Of a stretch of 64,000 bases of DNA, positions 24,373 to 35,846 are shown one piece after another. Origin of the DNA: Kingdonia uniflora (lineage: Eukaryota > Streptophyta > Magnoliopsida > Ranunculales > Circaeasteraceae); assembly GCA_014058105.1 (NCBI GenBank), contig JACGCM010002671.1, positions 1,116,001 through 1,180,000 of the forward strand. The letters are read 5' to 3'. Positions within the stretch are counted from its first letter, which is position 1, and each line of letters opens with the position of its first letter. A program made the translations under genes and the position numbers. A model generated the notes under the pieces. The model was not told the origin of the DNA, did not search any database, and worked only from the letters and a program-made list of their open reading frames with translations.

Positions 24373-26197
24373 ATGGATTTTGGAAATTTTGGAGGTCTCA
24401 TAAATTGCCAGCCCCTCTTCGATGGCAAAGACTATCCTTATTATAAAGTTTAAATGATTACATTCTTATAATCACTCAGAGAAGATGTCTAGATTACTAT
24501 CGAAGATGGATGGATACACCCTACCATGATGAAAGGAATGGGTGATGAAACTGAAGAGGTCCCTAAGCCTAGGAATCAATTATCTAAGGATGAAAAGGAA
24601 GCTGTTGGTCTCAATAATAAGGGTCACAATGCTATTTTCATGGCTGTGAGTCCAAGTAAGTTTCGACACATATCTGTTTGTTCCACTTCGAAAAAAGCTT
24701 GGGACATATTAGTTTGAACTCATAAAGGCGATGATACAGTCAAGCAAAGAAAATTACAAATACTCACCTCACAATTCGAGAATATTCAAATGGATGAGAA
24801 TGAACTATTTGATAAGTTCTATGTGAGACTAAGTAACATTGTCAATACTAGTGTCGCATTAGGTGTAGCTTACTCGGATGTTCAAATTATTTGCAAAATA
24901 TTAAGATCCCATCCTAAGGGCTTTAAATCCAAATATGATGCTATAGAGGAAGCTCAGGATCTTAAAAAAAATGAAACCAAATACATTTGCTGGTAAATTG
25001 TGAACTTTTGAACTCGAGATAAAAATAGAAAACCCTGAGAAGAACAAAAGTGTTGCTTTTAAATCTTCATTTTACTCCTCTTCTTCTAAGGGTTCTATAG
25101 GAGCTAACAACTTTTCTGATTCAGATAATGATGATGAGTCCAATATGGATTCATAGATTGCCTCTATAAGTTACGAGCTTAAAAACCTTGTAAAACAACA
25201 TTAATTTCAAAAGCAAATGCAATCAGTGAATCATAAGTCGCGAACTCATGATCAACATAAAGTGAATAACCGGCAGACCAACCTTGACACTAAACTAAGT
25301 CAAATTAAATGTTATAAGTGTCATAAGCTTGGTAATTATGCTCACAATTGTCCCAATAAGAAATTTGGGACCAATCACAAAGCTATGAATATCAGCGTTA
25401 CTTGGGATGACAGTGATGATGAGAATAATAACAATGAGAGTCATCCCCAAGTAGTTGATAACAGAAATTATTGTGCTTATCCTACTTATCTAAATTATGG
25501 TAATGATAGCTATGACATTTTTTAACTTGAAAATTATATTGAAAATCATAGTGATCAAGAACAAAATGAGTTTGAAGACCTGAATCTTGAGGACATGTAT
25601 GTTTAGACTCTCACCAAGTGTATGAAACTCGGTAAACTTAACAAAGTCTTGAATGACCAAGTTAATATACTTACGTGCGAACTTTAAAACAAAACTGAGA
25701 GTACAAGTCATGAGATAGAGGTTCTTGAGAATAAGAAACAAGGCTTTCATGACAAAAGTATGTTTTTAGAAAAAGAAGTTAATGATGAAAAGAAGAAAAT
25801 GAAATCAACTTTGGGCAAACTTTATTCGGCTAAGCTTGATGTAACTCTATCTCAGTAAAAACTTGAGAAGTTCTGTCATGGGGCCAAGAACATTGAAAAA
25901 ATGTTATGTATGGGAAAGACGGATAGTGACAAAAGGCGTCTAGGATATGAGGAACCTCTTTCTAATGCCAAAACATCTCAAATCATAAAGTATGTGAAAG
26001 CAACTGCTTCTTCTTCGGTGCCCAGGCATAACATGATATCCACTACTCATAATCAGGCCAAACGTGTCTCTTACACTCAGATTTATTATTATAGTATATT
26101 TGGTCGAAAGGGACATCTTGTATCCTATTGTAGATTTGTTGGACCTATCAACCATATGCTCGGCATTTTAATGGGCAAAAATATTAGTCATATGTAA
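24373..26197 (+). pseudogene. Copia gag (UBN2 type, two zinc-knuckle regions), broken
   Basis: Starts MDFGNFGGLINCQPLFDGK then DYPYYKV. The UBN2-like core includes HNAIFMAVSPSKFRHI, STSKKAWDIL, RKLQILTSQFENIQM, FYVRLSNIVN, KILRSHPKGF and AIEEAQDL. A zinc knuckle CYKCHKLGNYAHNC lies near 25312. The C-terminal part (KTDSDKRRLGYEE, SNAKTSQIIKYVKAT, then FGRKGHLVSYC with the first Cys pair lost) matches my memory of SIRE-type gag tails that precede the protease. Frame changes and at least six stops occur. The reading ends near 26197, where the protease should begin. Gag would form the virus-like particle; whether this copy is still transcribed is unknown. Confidence 0.78.
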
Positions 26198-28230
26198 ATT
26201 TTTCTAATGTAAAAAGTGAGAATGTGAGTAGGTGATTTGCTCCAGAAACATCAGCTCGAAAGGTAATTTTTGCAGTTTGGGTGCGAAAGGATGATCTGTC
26301 GTCACAAATAAGGTAATGAATTAAAACTAAGATGGGTTATCAGTATGTTTCTGTGTTTAGGTACGTTTCTTACCCTGTCCCAGTTGGGTTTTTTTTTTTT
26401 TTTGAGGATAGTAGGATATTGTTTTATTTTTTTTATCTACACTTTACACTTTAGAAGATTTTGTTTATAGAATATTCTTGCTAGACTAGGACCTTGCTTT
26501 GTGCTATATCATTCATAAAATAATTATTTGGTAAAATTACTATTCACAATAGTCAGTGATCCTACAGTTTAAACTAAAAGCTCATCGTGATTATTACCAC
26601 GTGAGGATAGTTGTGGAGACTTCGTACCTAATGCTATGTGAGGTTCTAGCCTTTTTACAAGCTTCAAATACTGCATAAATTCTTTCCAAATTTAGCATTT
26701 TCTATTTCAATCTTATTTTTTATAATTAATTATCGATGGTAACTTCAAGTTCAAGTTAGTCTAATAGAATAGTCTCTATACTTGAGTCGAGATAAAAAAG
26801 ATACTATGTGAGACTGAAGATATGATAATAGGCATTTTATTATTATACTTTTTTGTCCTTCATTTGTGCTTACCCAAAATTTTATCCGTTTGCAGCCCCT
26901 TGTGCCTTAAAATATGCCATTCGTTTTTCTACCTAAATCCTTTACTAGTTTACCCGTTTGTTTTAAGACTTTTCAGTAAAAAAAGGGTTGAAGAACAAAA
27001 AATTGGGAAAGTGATTTTTTGGAGGAAAGATGAATATGAGAATAGAGTTTGTATCCCCATTTGGTTTTAGTGGTGGAAATGGATATAAGAAGAGGGTTTT
27101 TTTAATGATTTTATGGTACATCATAGTCTATTTGTACTCGTTGCATGAAAATAATAAAGGAAGGTAAACTCAAAATAAAGGGGAAGTATGAGTAATTGTT
27201 ACTCACTAAAAAAATTGTAAAAGAAAGTGAGCTCAAAATGAATGAGGGGAAGAAGTGTTCTATTTCATGTGTACTTCATAAAATGGGGAGTTAGTGTAAC
27301 TGTTAGTCTCAGAATGCCAGTAAAACACCCAATTCGTCACATCCCTTCGCTTGCCTATAATATAACTTTTTCAAGACCTGTTTGATCTTGAGTTTAGCAT
27401 AGTCCGTTTAGTGGAGATGAAAGATAGGGATTTTATATTAGTTAACTTGACACCGTCTATGACAATTGATTTTTTGTCCCAGAGATTTTTTAATTTATAG
27501 TGCGCCATTTATTTGATGAAATTTGAATTTTTCTATTCACATACACATATTCATATTTCACACAAAGTGTTTGCTAGTCAATTCTCAGTAATTTTTGAGT
27601 GACCACCCAAGTGAGGCCTAAGTTGAAACAACTTTCCAATATAGTATTCTAACTGTGGCTGAGTAATACGCTGAAGACGGGGTATCCTTTTGACTATGCA
27701 CACACACACACACCAAGTAATTCATTTAGTAATTATTTTATTACACATTAGCAATGTCATGGTCTTTATAGGATATTTTAGATTCATTATCTTTCTATCA
27801 TGCCTTGTGTTTAGGGGGAGTATTGCCTTCTTTTGCTTACTTCTTTCAAAGACACTCCCCATGTGTATGTTCATTTTACTTCATTTTACGGGGGTTACCA
27901 TTATTTTGAGGGGGAGATGCATATTATTTTGGGGTATTGGTGTTTTAGTGGTTTGTTTCTCCTTTTATCAGTTATTTACCCTTTGTTTATCTATGCCAAA
28001 AAGGGGAAGAGATGATCCTGACAGGTAAGTCAGGTAAGTTAGGTTCTTTTTCTCTGGATCCCTTAAATTATTTGAATGGTTACGTGATGTATCTTGTTTA
28101 GTGTGCAGGCATTCCAGAGTATATGCTATAAGATGAAAGTGGAGCTTTGAGTATAGATGTTCAATAATTGAGTCAGTCCATCGAGTTATATTTTTATTTC
28201 TTATAGTTCGTGTTTTGACATGAAATTAAC
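26198..28230. other. non-coding internal region replacing pol in the Copia element
   Basis: AT-rich DNA with no RT, integrase or RNase H motif on either strand. The last 400 bp (near 27890-28020) look like the usual G-rich leader of a SIRE-type 3' region and include an extra 'gccaaaaaggggaag' tract. Hydrophobic ORFs at 26822-27070 and 27690-28028 are T-rich artefacts in my view. Confidence 0.6.
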
Positions 28231-28243
28231 CAAAAGGGGAGAT
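28231..28243 (+). other. polypurine tract of the Copia element
   Basis: caaaaggggagat lies directly before the 3' LTR start at 28244. Confidence 0.75.
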
Positions 28244-29227
28244 TGAAGCATCCATAGTTAGAGATGGTTTCATTATGTGTCTAGTTTAGATGTCAGCATT
28301 ATCTCGTGGTTACTTATCATCAGAGATTAGACCTTGAGCGACTACAGCTGGACTGACACTGAACAGGTAAGTGGGCTTCTAACTCCTTGTTCTAGAATAT
28401 TAAGCTCAATGTATTTTTACAGAGTATGGAAAAGGTAATAAGTATGTCTTTTTAAGATAACAGAACTTCTATTTGAATTGATTCATTTTTCTATTCGAAT
28501 AGAACTGGGAACATTTCTATTCGAAAAGATTTTATTGTATTCGAATAAAATGCCTCAGGTTATTTTTTATTCGAATAGATTTCTTTTTATTCAAATAGAT
28601 TGGCTCAGCCTGATTTTTATTTAAATATATTTATTTTTATTCGAACAGAGGACGTGTTTTTTGCTTTTCTATTTAAGACATCTTTTCTTTTTTCATAACT
28701 CACATCTTACAAAATCTATTTTTTCAAAGCTTTAGTATGTAGAGAGATAAAAGATTTTAATGACCAATTCAATACAAAGTAAAACTCATATTGAATGAAT
28801 CAGAGTAATTTAGAAAACCTAATAATTGATTTGTAAAGTTTGAGCGATTCAAGCTTTGAAGCTTTAGTGCGCTATCCGAGGCGAGGCATTGCGAGAACGA
28901 AAGGGCGTTGCGAGAACGTAAAATTGATTACGAGGAGTTCAATTAGAAGAGAAGTAACCACGAGATGTGCTTATCGAGTTTGTAATTAATTAAATACTTG
29001 TAATTTGATTTCAATTGTAGATTATTTAGTTGTCGGATGATTCGACAGTGACCTGTGGGTTAAAAAAAATTGGTCTTGTGTTTAATTTCCTATTGCTTGT
29101 TTATACTAGATAATTGGACCAATTTGAATTAGGTTAAGGTCAGAACATTAATTTAAAGGAATTTAGACCTATCGATTTAGACCTAATTTATTCAAAATCG
29201 ACTAGTCTCAAGCGTCTAGGAATTTCA
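28244..29227 (+). repeat. 3' LTR of the Copia element
   Basis: Direct copy of 23339-24299 with about 7-8% substitutions, a small insertion near 29135 and a small deletion near 29055. Carries the same palindrome array (about 28475-28655). Confidence 0.88.
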
Positions 29228-29239
29228 TGTGTATTTGTC

Positions 29240-29462
29240 AATTTCTGAATTATTAGTTGCCTTATTAGGATTGCTTGGGTTGCTTGCGGTCTAAGACTTA
29301 TTAGGATTGCTTGGGTTGCTTGGGTTGCCTTATTAGGATTGCCTTATTAGTTGCCTTATTAGGATTTTAAGAAAGATTTAAGGTTTGTACTTGATTTTGA
29401 ATTTTCTTCTTTGTCTATCAGCTTTATTAGGATTACTTGGGTTGCTTGCGGTCTAAGACTAA
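29240..29462 (+). repeat. imperfect short repeats after the Copia element
   Basis: The units 'ttattaggattgcttgggt' and 'ttgcggtctaagact' recur at about 29263-29300 and 29303-29340, with an outlying copy at 29422-29460. The pattern suggests local slippage or small duplications. Confidence 0.7.
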
Positions 29463-31582
29463 CAATATATTCCGGCTAATATTTTTTCCTTTCCATGCTT
29501 ATCCTGAACTAAATATATTTGCCTATTTATTATTACTCCATTTAGCTGTAACATGTCTTTCTTTGAATTAATATTCCAGTTCTTTCCCCGTGCTTTTATT
29601 AGGATCTATCTTAAGATAGATTTTTTGTTGATTCCATTATTCCTGTAAAAGCAAGTGGTAAGAAACCAAATGCTTATAGTATGTTTATTTTTTTATTTCT
29701 CTTCCTCGCTACATTTTTGAATAGGCAATATATATTGTTTCTTAGTCATTGAATTATTAGGATTTTGAACTTTTTTAAGTGACTTTATAGTATGGAACAA
29801 TGTCAAGACTTCATATCTATTAAAATCACATCAACAACGAGATCTAAACTCTAATCCCCCCTATTCACCAAACTCATTTTCTACTTATTCCTTTCGAAAG
29901 CAATTGAATTTATTACTTTAAGGATTTTTTATTAAGTTTGGAAAGAATGTGCCGGCGAGAAGAGATTTACTTCATACCCCTTTAGTACTGTCTTGCAATG
30001 AGGTACTTCTAATGGTTGTTTTCGGTTTCCTTGGTGAGTATTTTGTGTTTGCTTTAAATATTTCTAGATCCCAAAGGGAATAAATTTATATTATTTACTT
30101 TTTTGTATTTGGATCTTAAGTAATTATCTTAACAACAATGGATTTTTAGCTCAAATGGTAGAGCTCTAGAGATGGAAATATAAATCCAATATCTCAAGCG
30201 CTGGTGGTTCAAACCCTCTACGATCAATCATTTAGGTCATGCTAATGGTAATGAAATTTCATTTTGGACATTTTTTGCTAAGTACTTCAAATATTTTTTC
30301 ATGTTAAGAAACCAATATTTATTCGAGGAAGGTTTACTTGAAAAAGTAGCCTTAAAGTAATAGTACCAAAGTCTACAAAATAGATGAAATCCAATACCGA
30401 GTTAACAAAAACTAGAGAAATCCTCCAACAACAAAGCATAACCTATCGAAATAAGACATTAATTTTGGTCTTACACTATCTTAGTTTTGATTTATTCTTT
30501 CTCTTAATTTTTTCATTTGTGCATAACTTAATATGGTTGCCAAAACTATTTCACTTTGAAGGGTAAAAGTTAAACATCATTTTTTTCCTAACATCTCAGT
30601 TATTTCATTGTTCTTAACCGCATGAACTCCTGCAGATTGCTATTGAACATGACAAAGTTTAATGATTTATAAGAAAAAGGTAGACATCAGGTAAGTTCGG
30701 TCACCGTCAAACATATACTATATATTAGATTATTTAAATTCTTCATTTATGATGTTTGCTGTTAAGGTTGTCTACAATTTCAAGCACAACAATCTGATAC
30801 TTTGGTCATTGTGCGTCCTCGACACATCATGGTGTTATAATTACGTAATCAAAGAATTGTTAATCCTGGGTATGTTCTTTTAATATTATGCAATTCTTTT
30901 TGATCACATGGTTAATATCAAATTTAGTAATTCTAATTTTTAATTTTAGATTTTTGGGAATGCTAAGTAAAGAAAATCAAAGTACAACAAAAAAAATGAA
31001 CAAATAGGTAAAGATTTTTATCGAAATTCTTGATTTATCTTGACTTTGAATTCTTTCGATATTTCATAGAGGTATTTGAATTTTCTAATTCTTTCATAAT
31101 GTTTTTCATCTATAGTGCCTCTTAATCTATTTATTGCTGATGTTAATAATGTTTGCTGCCGTCTTTAACACTATGAGTACGTTGAAGAAGATCATTCAAA
31201 AATTTTGATGCTTTTGCGGGCAGACCACCATTTGGTTTATGTTAATGGTTTTGCAACACAAATAATGTCTAATGTTACATCATAAAATAATCTTGGGATT
31301 GATAAAGTAAGTATTGAGCATCATCTAATTTTTATTTTCTGTTGGCATTGATAGTTAGCAACTGTAATACTGTAATTTTTTCCTTTTGACAACAAAAAAG
31401 TACTAACTTCTGTATGTCCAAGATAAACTCATATTGGCAGCATAATATGCTAAAAAGGTATGTTCTAATTATGGCATGGAAAGCGCAAAATGTTCGGGCA
31501 AGGCTAGGCAAGACTTACCAAAGATATGTAAGGACTAAGGGTGATGAAGCAACATGTACAATACTCAAAAGGTGATAAAGAT
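29463..31582. other. unassigned AT-rich DNA
   Basis: Apart from the tRNA-like copy at 30139-30236, I see no recognisable gene or repeat. The ORF at 30384-30566 is short and hydrophobic with no family signal. Confidence 0.45.
30139..30236 (+). repeat. tRNA-like element, copy 2, with long central hairpin
   Basis: The D arm gctc/gagc is perfect. The central arm has gagat...atctc and flanking bases consistent with an ancestral stem much longer than an anticodon stem. T arm: ggtggttcaaacc. The acceptor ends are degraded. Related to the copy at 44245. Confidence 0.55.
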
Positions 31583-31936
31583 GCCATAGCTCTTGAAAAG
31601 GCATTGCCTGATAATGGAAATAAGAAATCATGGATGAATGATGATGTTGATGTACTACATTATGTAGTATGTATTGTGATGCAAAAACTACAACTAAACT
31701 TTTAGATCTTGGACTTGCATATGTTAATCATAGGAAATGAGGGAGATACACCATACTACATGTTCCAATTAGCAAAGAATCTATGATATCAGTAGTATCT
31801 CCTATAACAAAAGGAACGTGCTCATCTAATCTTACTTTGTAGAGAAGAAAAGCACTTAAAATTTCAAAGAGAAATTTGTTGATTATTATAAGTGAACCGA
31901 ATAACGAAAACCCTTTCCCAAGGGCTATCTATGCAT
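31583..31936 (+). pseudogene. NPR1-family (NPR3/4-like) ankyrin-region pseudogene fragment
   Basis: Read by eye, the frame gives ALEKALPDNGNKK, NDDVDV, then LHYVV and, after a 1-base shift, YCDAKTTTKLLDLGLAYVNH, GRYTILHV, SVVSPITKGTCSSNLTL and RKALKISKR. This matches the ankyrin part of the salicylate receptors/co-activators NPR1/NPR3/NPR4 (pattern LEK.LPD ... DDVD ... LHYAV.YCDAKT...LLDLGLADVNHRN.RGYTVLHV). Three in-frame stops, a frameshift and a deletion between DDVD and LHY rule out function. No BTB or C-terminal part is visible nearby. It may be a captured fragment of one exon. Confidence 0.75.
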
Positions 31937-32819
31937 AGAGATAATGAGCTTACTTTAGCTGAATTTGAGACAAGTTTTACTTTATGGATCAATTCTCATC
32001 CCCAGTTGAAGATTTTTGTGCCAAATTATTGTTGTATGTATAGATAGCAAACATGAATAAAAAAATTATTTGTACACACTATTAGTTTTGGTGGCACCTT
32101 CTATATACTATATATTTTATTTTACTTTATGGCAACTTCAATTTTGAATTTGTTGGATTTCTCATTCTTACGAATTCTGCTTATGAAATTAATTAGGAAG
32201 AAAAATATGCAAATGACTTGGTTTATTATCGACAGATTTATCAAATTATCATTATAAACTTAAACATCTGTACGCTATGCACGGGAGCAAAAAATAGGTA
32301 TTTACAAGTGGATGCAAAATTGAAGTAAAAAATGCATTGGACCATCTCCCGTTTCAGCGATGCAATCAAAGACAAAGAAGTTTAAAAGGTGATTTCATTA
32401 TTCTTTTCTTCTTATCATTATTTTTGTACTTTGTGAAATGATAATTGTATGGTTATCGAAATATCTAAAGCTTTATGTTGAATACTTTATATGCCAATTG
32501 CTAGTTTATTTTGACATTTGCTTAAGTATTTATAATTCTTTCTAGCAAGCCATAATATATTTCAAGGCATTGTAATAACATTCCTTGAAATTTATCTTCA
32601 AAATTTGAATTTCGAAAAACATTTTTTTGATAAAGATGCATATCATTTTTAATAAATAAGCAACGCATATCTAATTTTACTGCTTTTGGTGAACTTACCT
32701 AAATACTAATTTCGTTGAGCTAACCTAAATTATAAATATATAGCGTAGTGAGAACTCTATGAACATATGAGCAGCAATAGTGGTCAAGCCCCAAGAAGTG
32801 GATTTCTTTTTAGTTTGCA
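31937..32819. other. unassigned AT-rich DNA left of the Mutator-like element
   Basis: No coding signal. Contains the possible Helitron end at 32259-32297. A short stretch 32358-32387 followed by GT looks exon-like but cannot be named. Confidence 0.4.
32259..32297 (+). mobile_element. possible decayed Helitron 3' end
   Basis: The run ttataaacttaaac is followed by a hairpin-capable stretch ending in gctatgcacggg, then an A-rich spacer and atagg where CTAG would be expected. It closely resembles the better end at 44810-44852. The terminal tetranucleotide is not canonical, so confidence is low. Confidence 0.35.
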
Positions 32820-32828
32820 TTACATTTT

Positions 32829-32966
32829 GAGTAAATTTGAGTAAACCCCCCATACGTGTACACCATATTGACATTGACCTCCATATTCACAAAAACTAGC
32901 CTTTACCCCTATTCTCGACTGAGCAGTCAGTCTACCCTTGTTGACTGGCATTGACTCCAATTGACT
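32829..32966 (+). repeat. left terminal inverted repeat of the MULE
   Basis: Begins gagtaaatttgagtaaaccc; its reverse complement matches the right end with about a dozen substitutions. Confidence 0.92.
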
Positions 32967-33190
32967 AAAGTCATTTTTTGAAAAACCCAATAATATCCTT
33001 TTGTCATTTAATAAAATATAGGCGTTGAACGAACGATTGCTTCTCTTCTCTCTACTCATCTTTTCCTCTCTGCTTCTCTTCTTCTCTCTGCCTGCACTCT
33101 TCTTCTCTCTGCTCGCGTTGATTATCTTATTCTTCTCTCTAGTTTTGGTTTGAAGTTAAGGTTCCAAAGCATCTAACGAAGAACTAAGAA

Positions 33191-33933
33191 ATGGGAGGTG
33201 GAAAACATCAATTTCCCTTCAATTTGGAGGTAATACTCCTATAAACTCAATTAATTTAAAGAAAAACACTTCAATTTGATTATTGCAATAAGTTTTTTTG
33301 GCTAATGTTCATAGTGGGGTAAGGAGACGAATTACAAATGTAACTGTGGGGGTTTAAGCTAATAAGTGTTTTTGGCTTTTTCTTTTAGCAGCTATGCTCA
33401 ATGTGTGATCAAGATGGACATAATGTTAGTTCTTTCCCATGGATTTATTCAAAGTACAAAGTAAACAATTGTAATGGCATTAGGAGATTGTTTACATCTA
33501 GAACCCATAGTAACCCAAATAAAAAAAATTCTCATGTCAATTCACACACCCTAATTCATTTTAGTGGCAATCTGATGGTATTAATGAGTTTGAAAATCTA
33601 ACTAGTTCATCTAGCTTTGCAGGATGTTATGGATGTGGGGGGTTGAACCATTGGGTAAGAGAGTACCCATGGACACTGTCAAATTGTAAAAGGTTAGGGT
33701 GCAATGATGTGATGAAGCTATTTACATCCACTAAAGAAAGTTCATATGGTTTGAAGTTCTTAAAATGCCAGAATGTCCAATGTGGGAAGTTTATGTGGTT
33801 GAAGAATGTTATTAATGTTAATGAGAAGGTAAAGGAAGAAGAAAAGAAGAAGGTGGTAGAAAATGTGAAAATTATAGTTGAGATGAACATAGATGATTTC
33901 ATTAGGGATTTTAAGGGAAAGACTACCTTATAG
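33191..33933 (+). pseudogene. MULE-borne gene with duplicated CCHC-like knuckle plus GRF-type zinc finger
   Basis: A gene model fits splice rules: exon 1 33191-33229 (MGGGKHQFPFNLE, donor gtaata), acceptor ttttagcag, exon 2 from 33392. Exon 2 reads LCSMCDQDGHNVSSFPW, then LFTSRTHSNPN. A second module begins after another acceptor (tttgcag, about 33622): GCYGCGGLNHWVREYPW, LFTSTKESSYGLKFLKC, CGKFMW, followed by a Lys/Glu-rich tail ending at 33933. Each module is CX2CX4H followed by PW, with the fourth Cys replaced by Phe or Tyr; the second continues into a GRF-like finger (GLKFLKC..xxCGKFMW). Stops near 33599 separate the modules. Probably nucleic-acid binding. It lies near the TIR, opposite in direction to the transposase, like accessory genes of other MULEs. 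Confidence 0.55.
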
Positions 33934-34443
33934 GGTAATATTGGCTTGTGTATCACTTTAGCAAAAAGATTGTATCTTGCAGACTTGTGTAGCTTGTTAT
34001 TTTTTAGTAATGTGAAATATTTGCTTTATTTACCTCTTTAATCCTCAAGGTGCTCTATTTTTGAATGGTCCCTAATGATAAACCCTGCACAATAAAGAAA
34101 AAAAAGAAGTTACTTGGGTACTATAAGCACTGCACTGCACTACACCATTTAACTGGATAATGTCTAAGTTATAAACAACAAACTATAAGGCCTATAAGCA
34201 CTGCACTGCACTGTCTATGTTACTTTTGTACTATAAGTACTATAAGTATTGTACTGCACCATAAACAACAAACTCACATTTGGTTTTTTACTAGAAAATA
34301 AACTAAACGGCCATGCATAAGCACACAAAGACATAACAAACAGAAGAACAAAAAACATTTCAGAGAAAAGTAGATACACCATTAGCATCACATTCACAAA
34401 AAGGAAAGAAAAAATGTAGCCTAGAGTAAACTAAGAAAACTAC

Positions 34444-34765
34444 TCAGGCACACCACCCAGCCATATCACCCCCATCATCATCATCATCATCACTTCCTTC
34501 ATCTTCATCTCCTACTTCCCAACCATCACCACCATCTTCATCACTTCCTTCATTCTCATTAGAGCCATCCTTCTTTTCCCCATCCATTTCAGGATCATCC
34601 TCTTCCTCCTCCTGCTTAGTGTCACTTAATTTTAGACTCATAAGAATCATCATCAGTACCTACAGACACATCATCCTTTTCCCCTTCTTCATCACTAGTT
34701 ATATACCTAGTGGCTTTGGGGAAGTTGCATCCTTCACCATACATCATTTCCTCATCTGAGTCCAT
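34444..34765 (-). pseudogene. small acidic ORF of the MULE
   Basis: ATG at 34765 on the minus strand gives MDSDEEMMYGEGCNFPKATR and TSDEEGEKDDVS to a stop near 34630. The overlapping frame continues with EEEEDDPEMDGEKKDG and a long Asp/Glu/Gly run to 34444. A one-base shift would join them. No family is recognised. It could be a MURB-like accessory protein by position or the N-terminal acidic tail of a second transposase copy. The sequence between 33934 and 34440 holds only short ATA-rich repeats. Confidence 0.4.
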
Positions 34766-35009
34766 TACAATTTTTCTTACTCTTCTTTTGATCTTGAGAA
34801 TATAGTGGTGAATGTGTTTAGGGTTGCAATGGGGGTAGTTATAGATAAAAGCTAACTACTTGGGGGGTTCAAAAAACATTAACTCCTAAATCTTCCCAAA
34901 AAAAATAGTCAATATAAGGTAGTTGGGGGTTGAATACCTGCTTGGATTCCATACATCATAATACATATTTGCACTAAAGTCCATACCTGCATTCACATTA
35001 CCAGAGTGA

Positions 35010-35165
35010 CCAATATCATCCTAAAAAATAAATAGTAGGGAAAGGGGAGTTTACCAGAGTGACCATTATTATCCTGAAAAATAAATAGTAGGGGAAGGGG
35101 ACTTTACCAGAGTGACCATTACCATCCTAAAAAATAAACAACACATTCACATTACCAGAGTGCAC
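35010..35165 (+). repeat. short tandem repeat inside the MULE
   Basis: Three imperfect units of about 65 bp share 'ccagagtgaccat' and 'aaaaataaatagtaggg'. Confidence 0.75.
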
Positions 35166-35559
35166 ATACACTTCTATACCAGACCATATTCAATATACAT
35201 TACCAGAGATTCACCAATATATCATAGTATATATTCTCAAAAAAAGGCATATATATGCCAGAATTCTTAACATCCATCATTACATAGGTTAAGATTCTCA
35301 AAAGTTACATTTGTGGACATATATATGCAAGAATTCTTTCAGAATTCCCAAAAAGTTAAAACTATAGCTCTACACAATCAGCAGAATTCTAAGATTCTAC
35401 ACTAAATCTACACATACTCACAGAATTCTTAAAAATGACTATGAAGTCTACTAGCTTATATTAACCATTTATCCTTTGCAGGTATGAACACCTTCTTGTA
35501 AGGGTTCACATTCTTTGAAGCTTGAGTGATACCTGAACCTTGACTTAGTTGACTAAACA

Positions 35560-35846
35560 ATGTTCCACCCCTTGTTAATACATCTCTAGCATTGTTTGTA
35601 TTTTGTTGACTAGCTTGAGTATGAATTCTTGCAGCTCCACCCCTTGTTAATCCACCTTTAGCATTGTTTGTACTTTGTTGACTAACTTGAATATGAACTC
35701 TTGCAGCTCCACCCCTTGTTAATCCACCTCTAGCATTGTTTGTACTTTGTTAACTAGCTTGAGTATGAACTCTTGCAGCTCCACCCCATGTTAATCCACC
35801 TCTATCATTGTTGACCCCACCTCTAGGATTGTTTGTACTTTGCTGT
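35560..35846 (-). repeat. 72-bp tandem repeats coding the transposase tail
   Basis: The units start with gcagctccac on the plus strand at 35631, 35703 and 35775, exactly 72 bp apart, with partial copies on each side. On the minus strand they encode 24-residue repeats of the type QQSTNNA.GGLTRGGAAR. One TAA falls in a unit at 35750. Confidence 0.85.

Larger units (their letters stand above)
23339..29227 (+). mobile_element. gag-only Copia retrotransposon, SIRE/Maximus-like
   Basis: Two direct LTRs of 961 and 984 bp (TG...CA) flank 3.9 kb. A primer-binding site matching the plant initiator-Met tRNA type lies directly after the 5' LTR and a purine tract directly before the 3' LTR. The internal region encodes a broken gag with SIRE-type features and no protease, integrase, RT or RNase H. 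LTRs differ at roughly 7-8% of sites in the stretch I compared by eye. The flanks (aagat on the left, tgtgt on the right) do not form a 5-bp duplication. Confidence 0.82.

Noticed and set aside
26822..28028. Hydrophobic ORFs in the Copia 3' region as an envelope-like gene
   Set aside because: SIRE elements can carry an env-like gene, but these frames are short T-rich runs in different registers without signal peptide or coiled-coil order.
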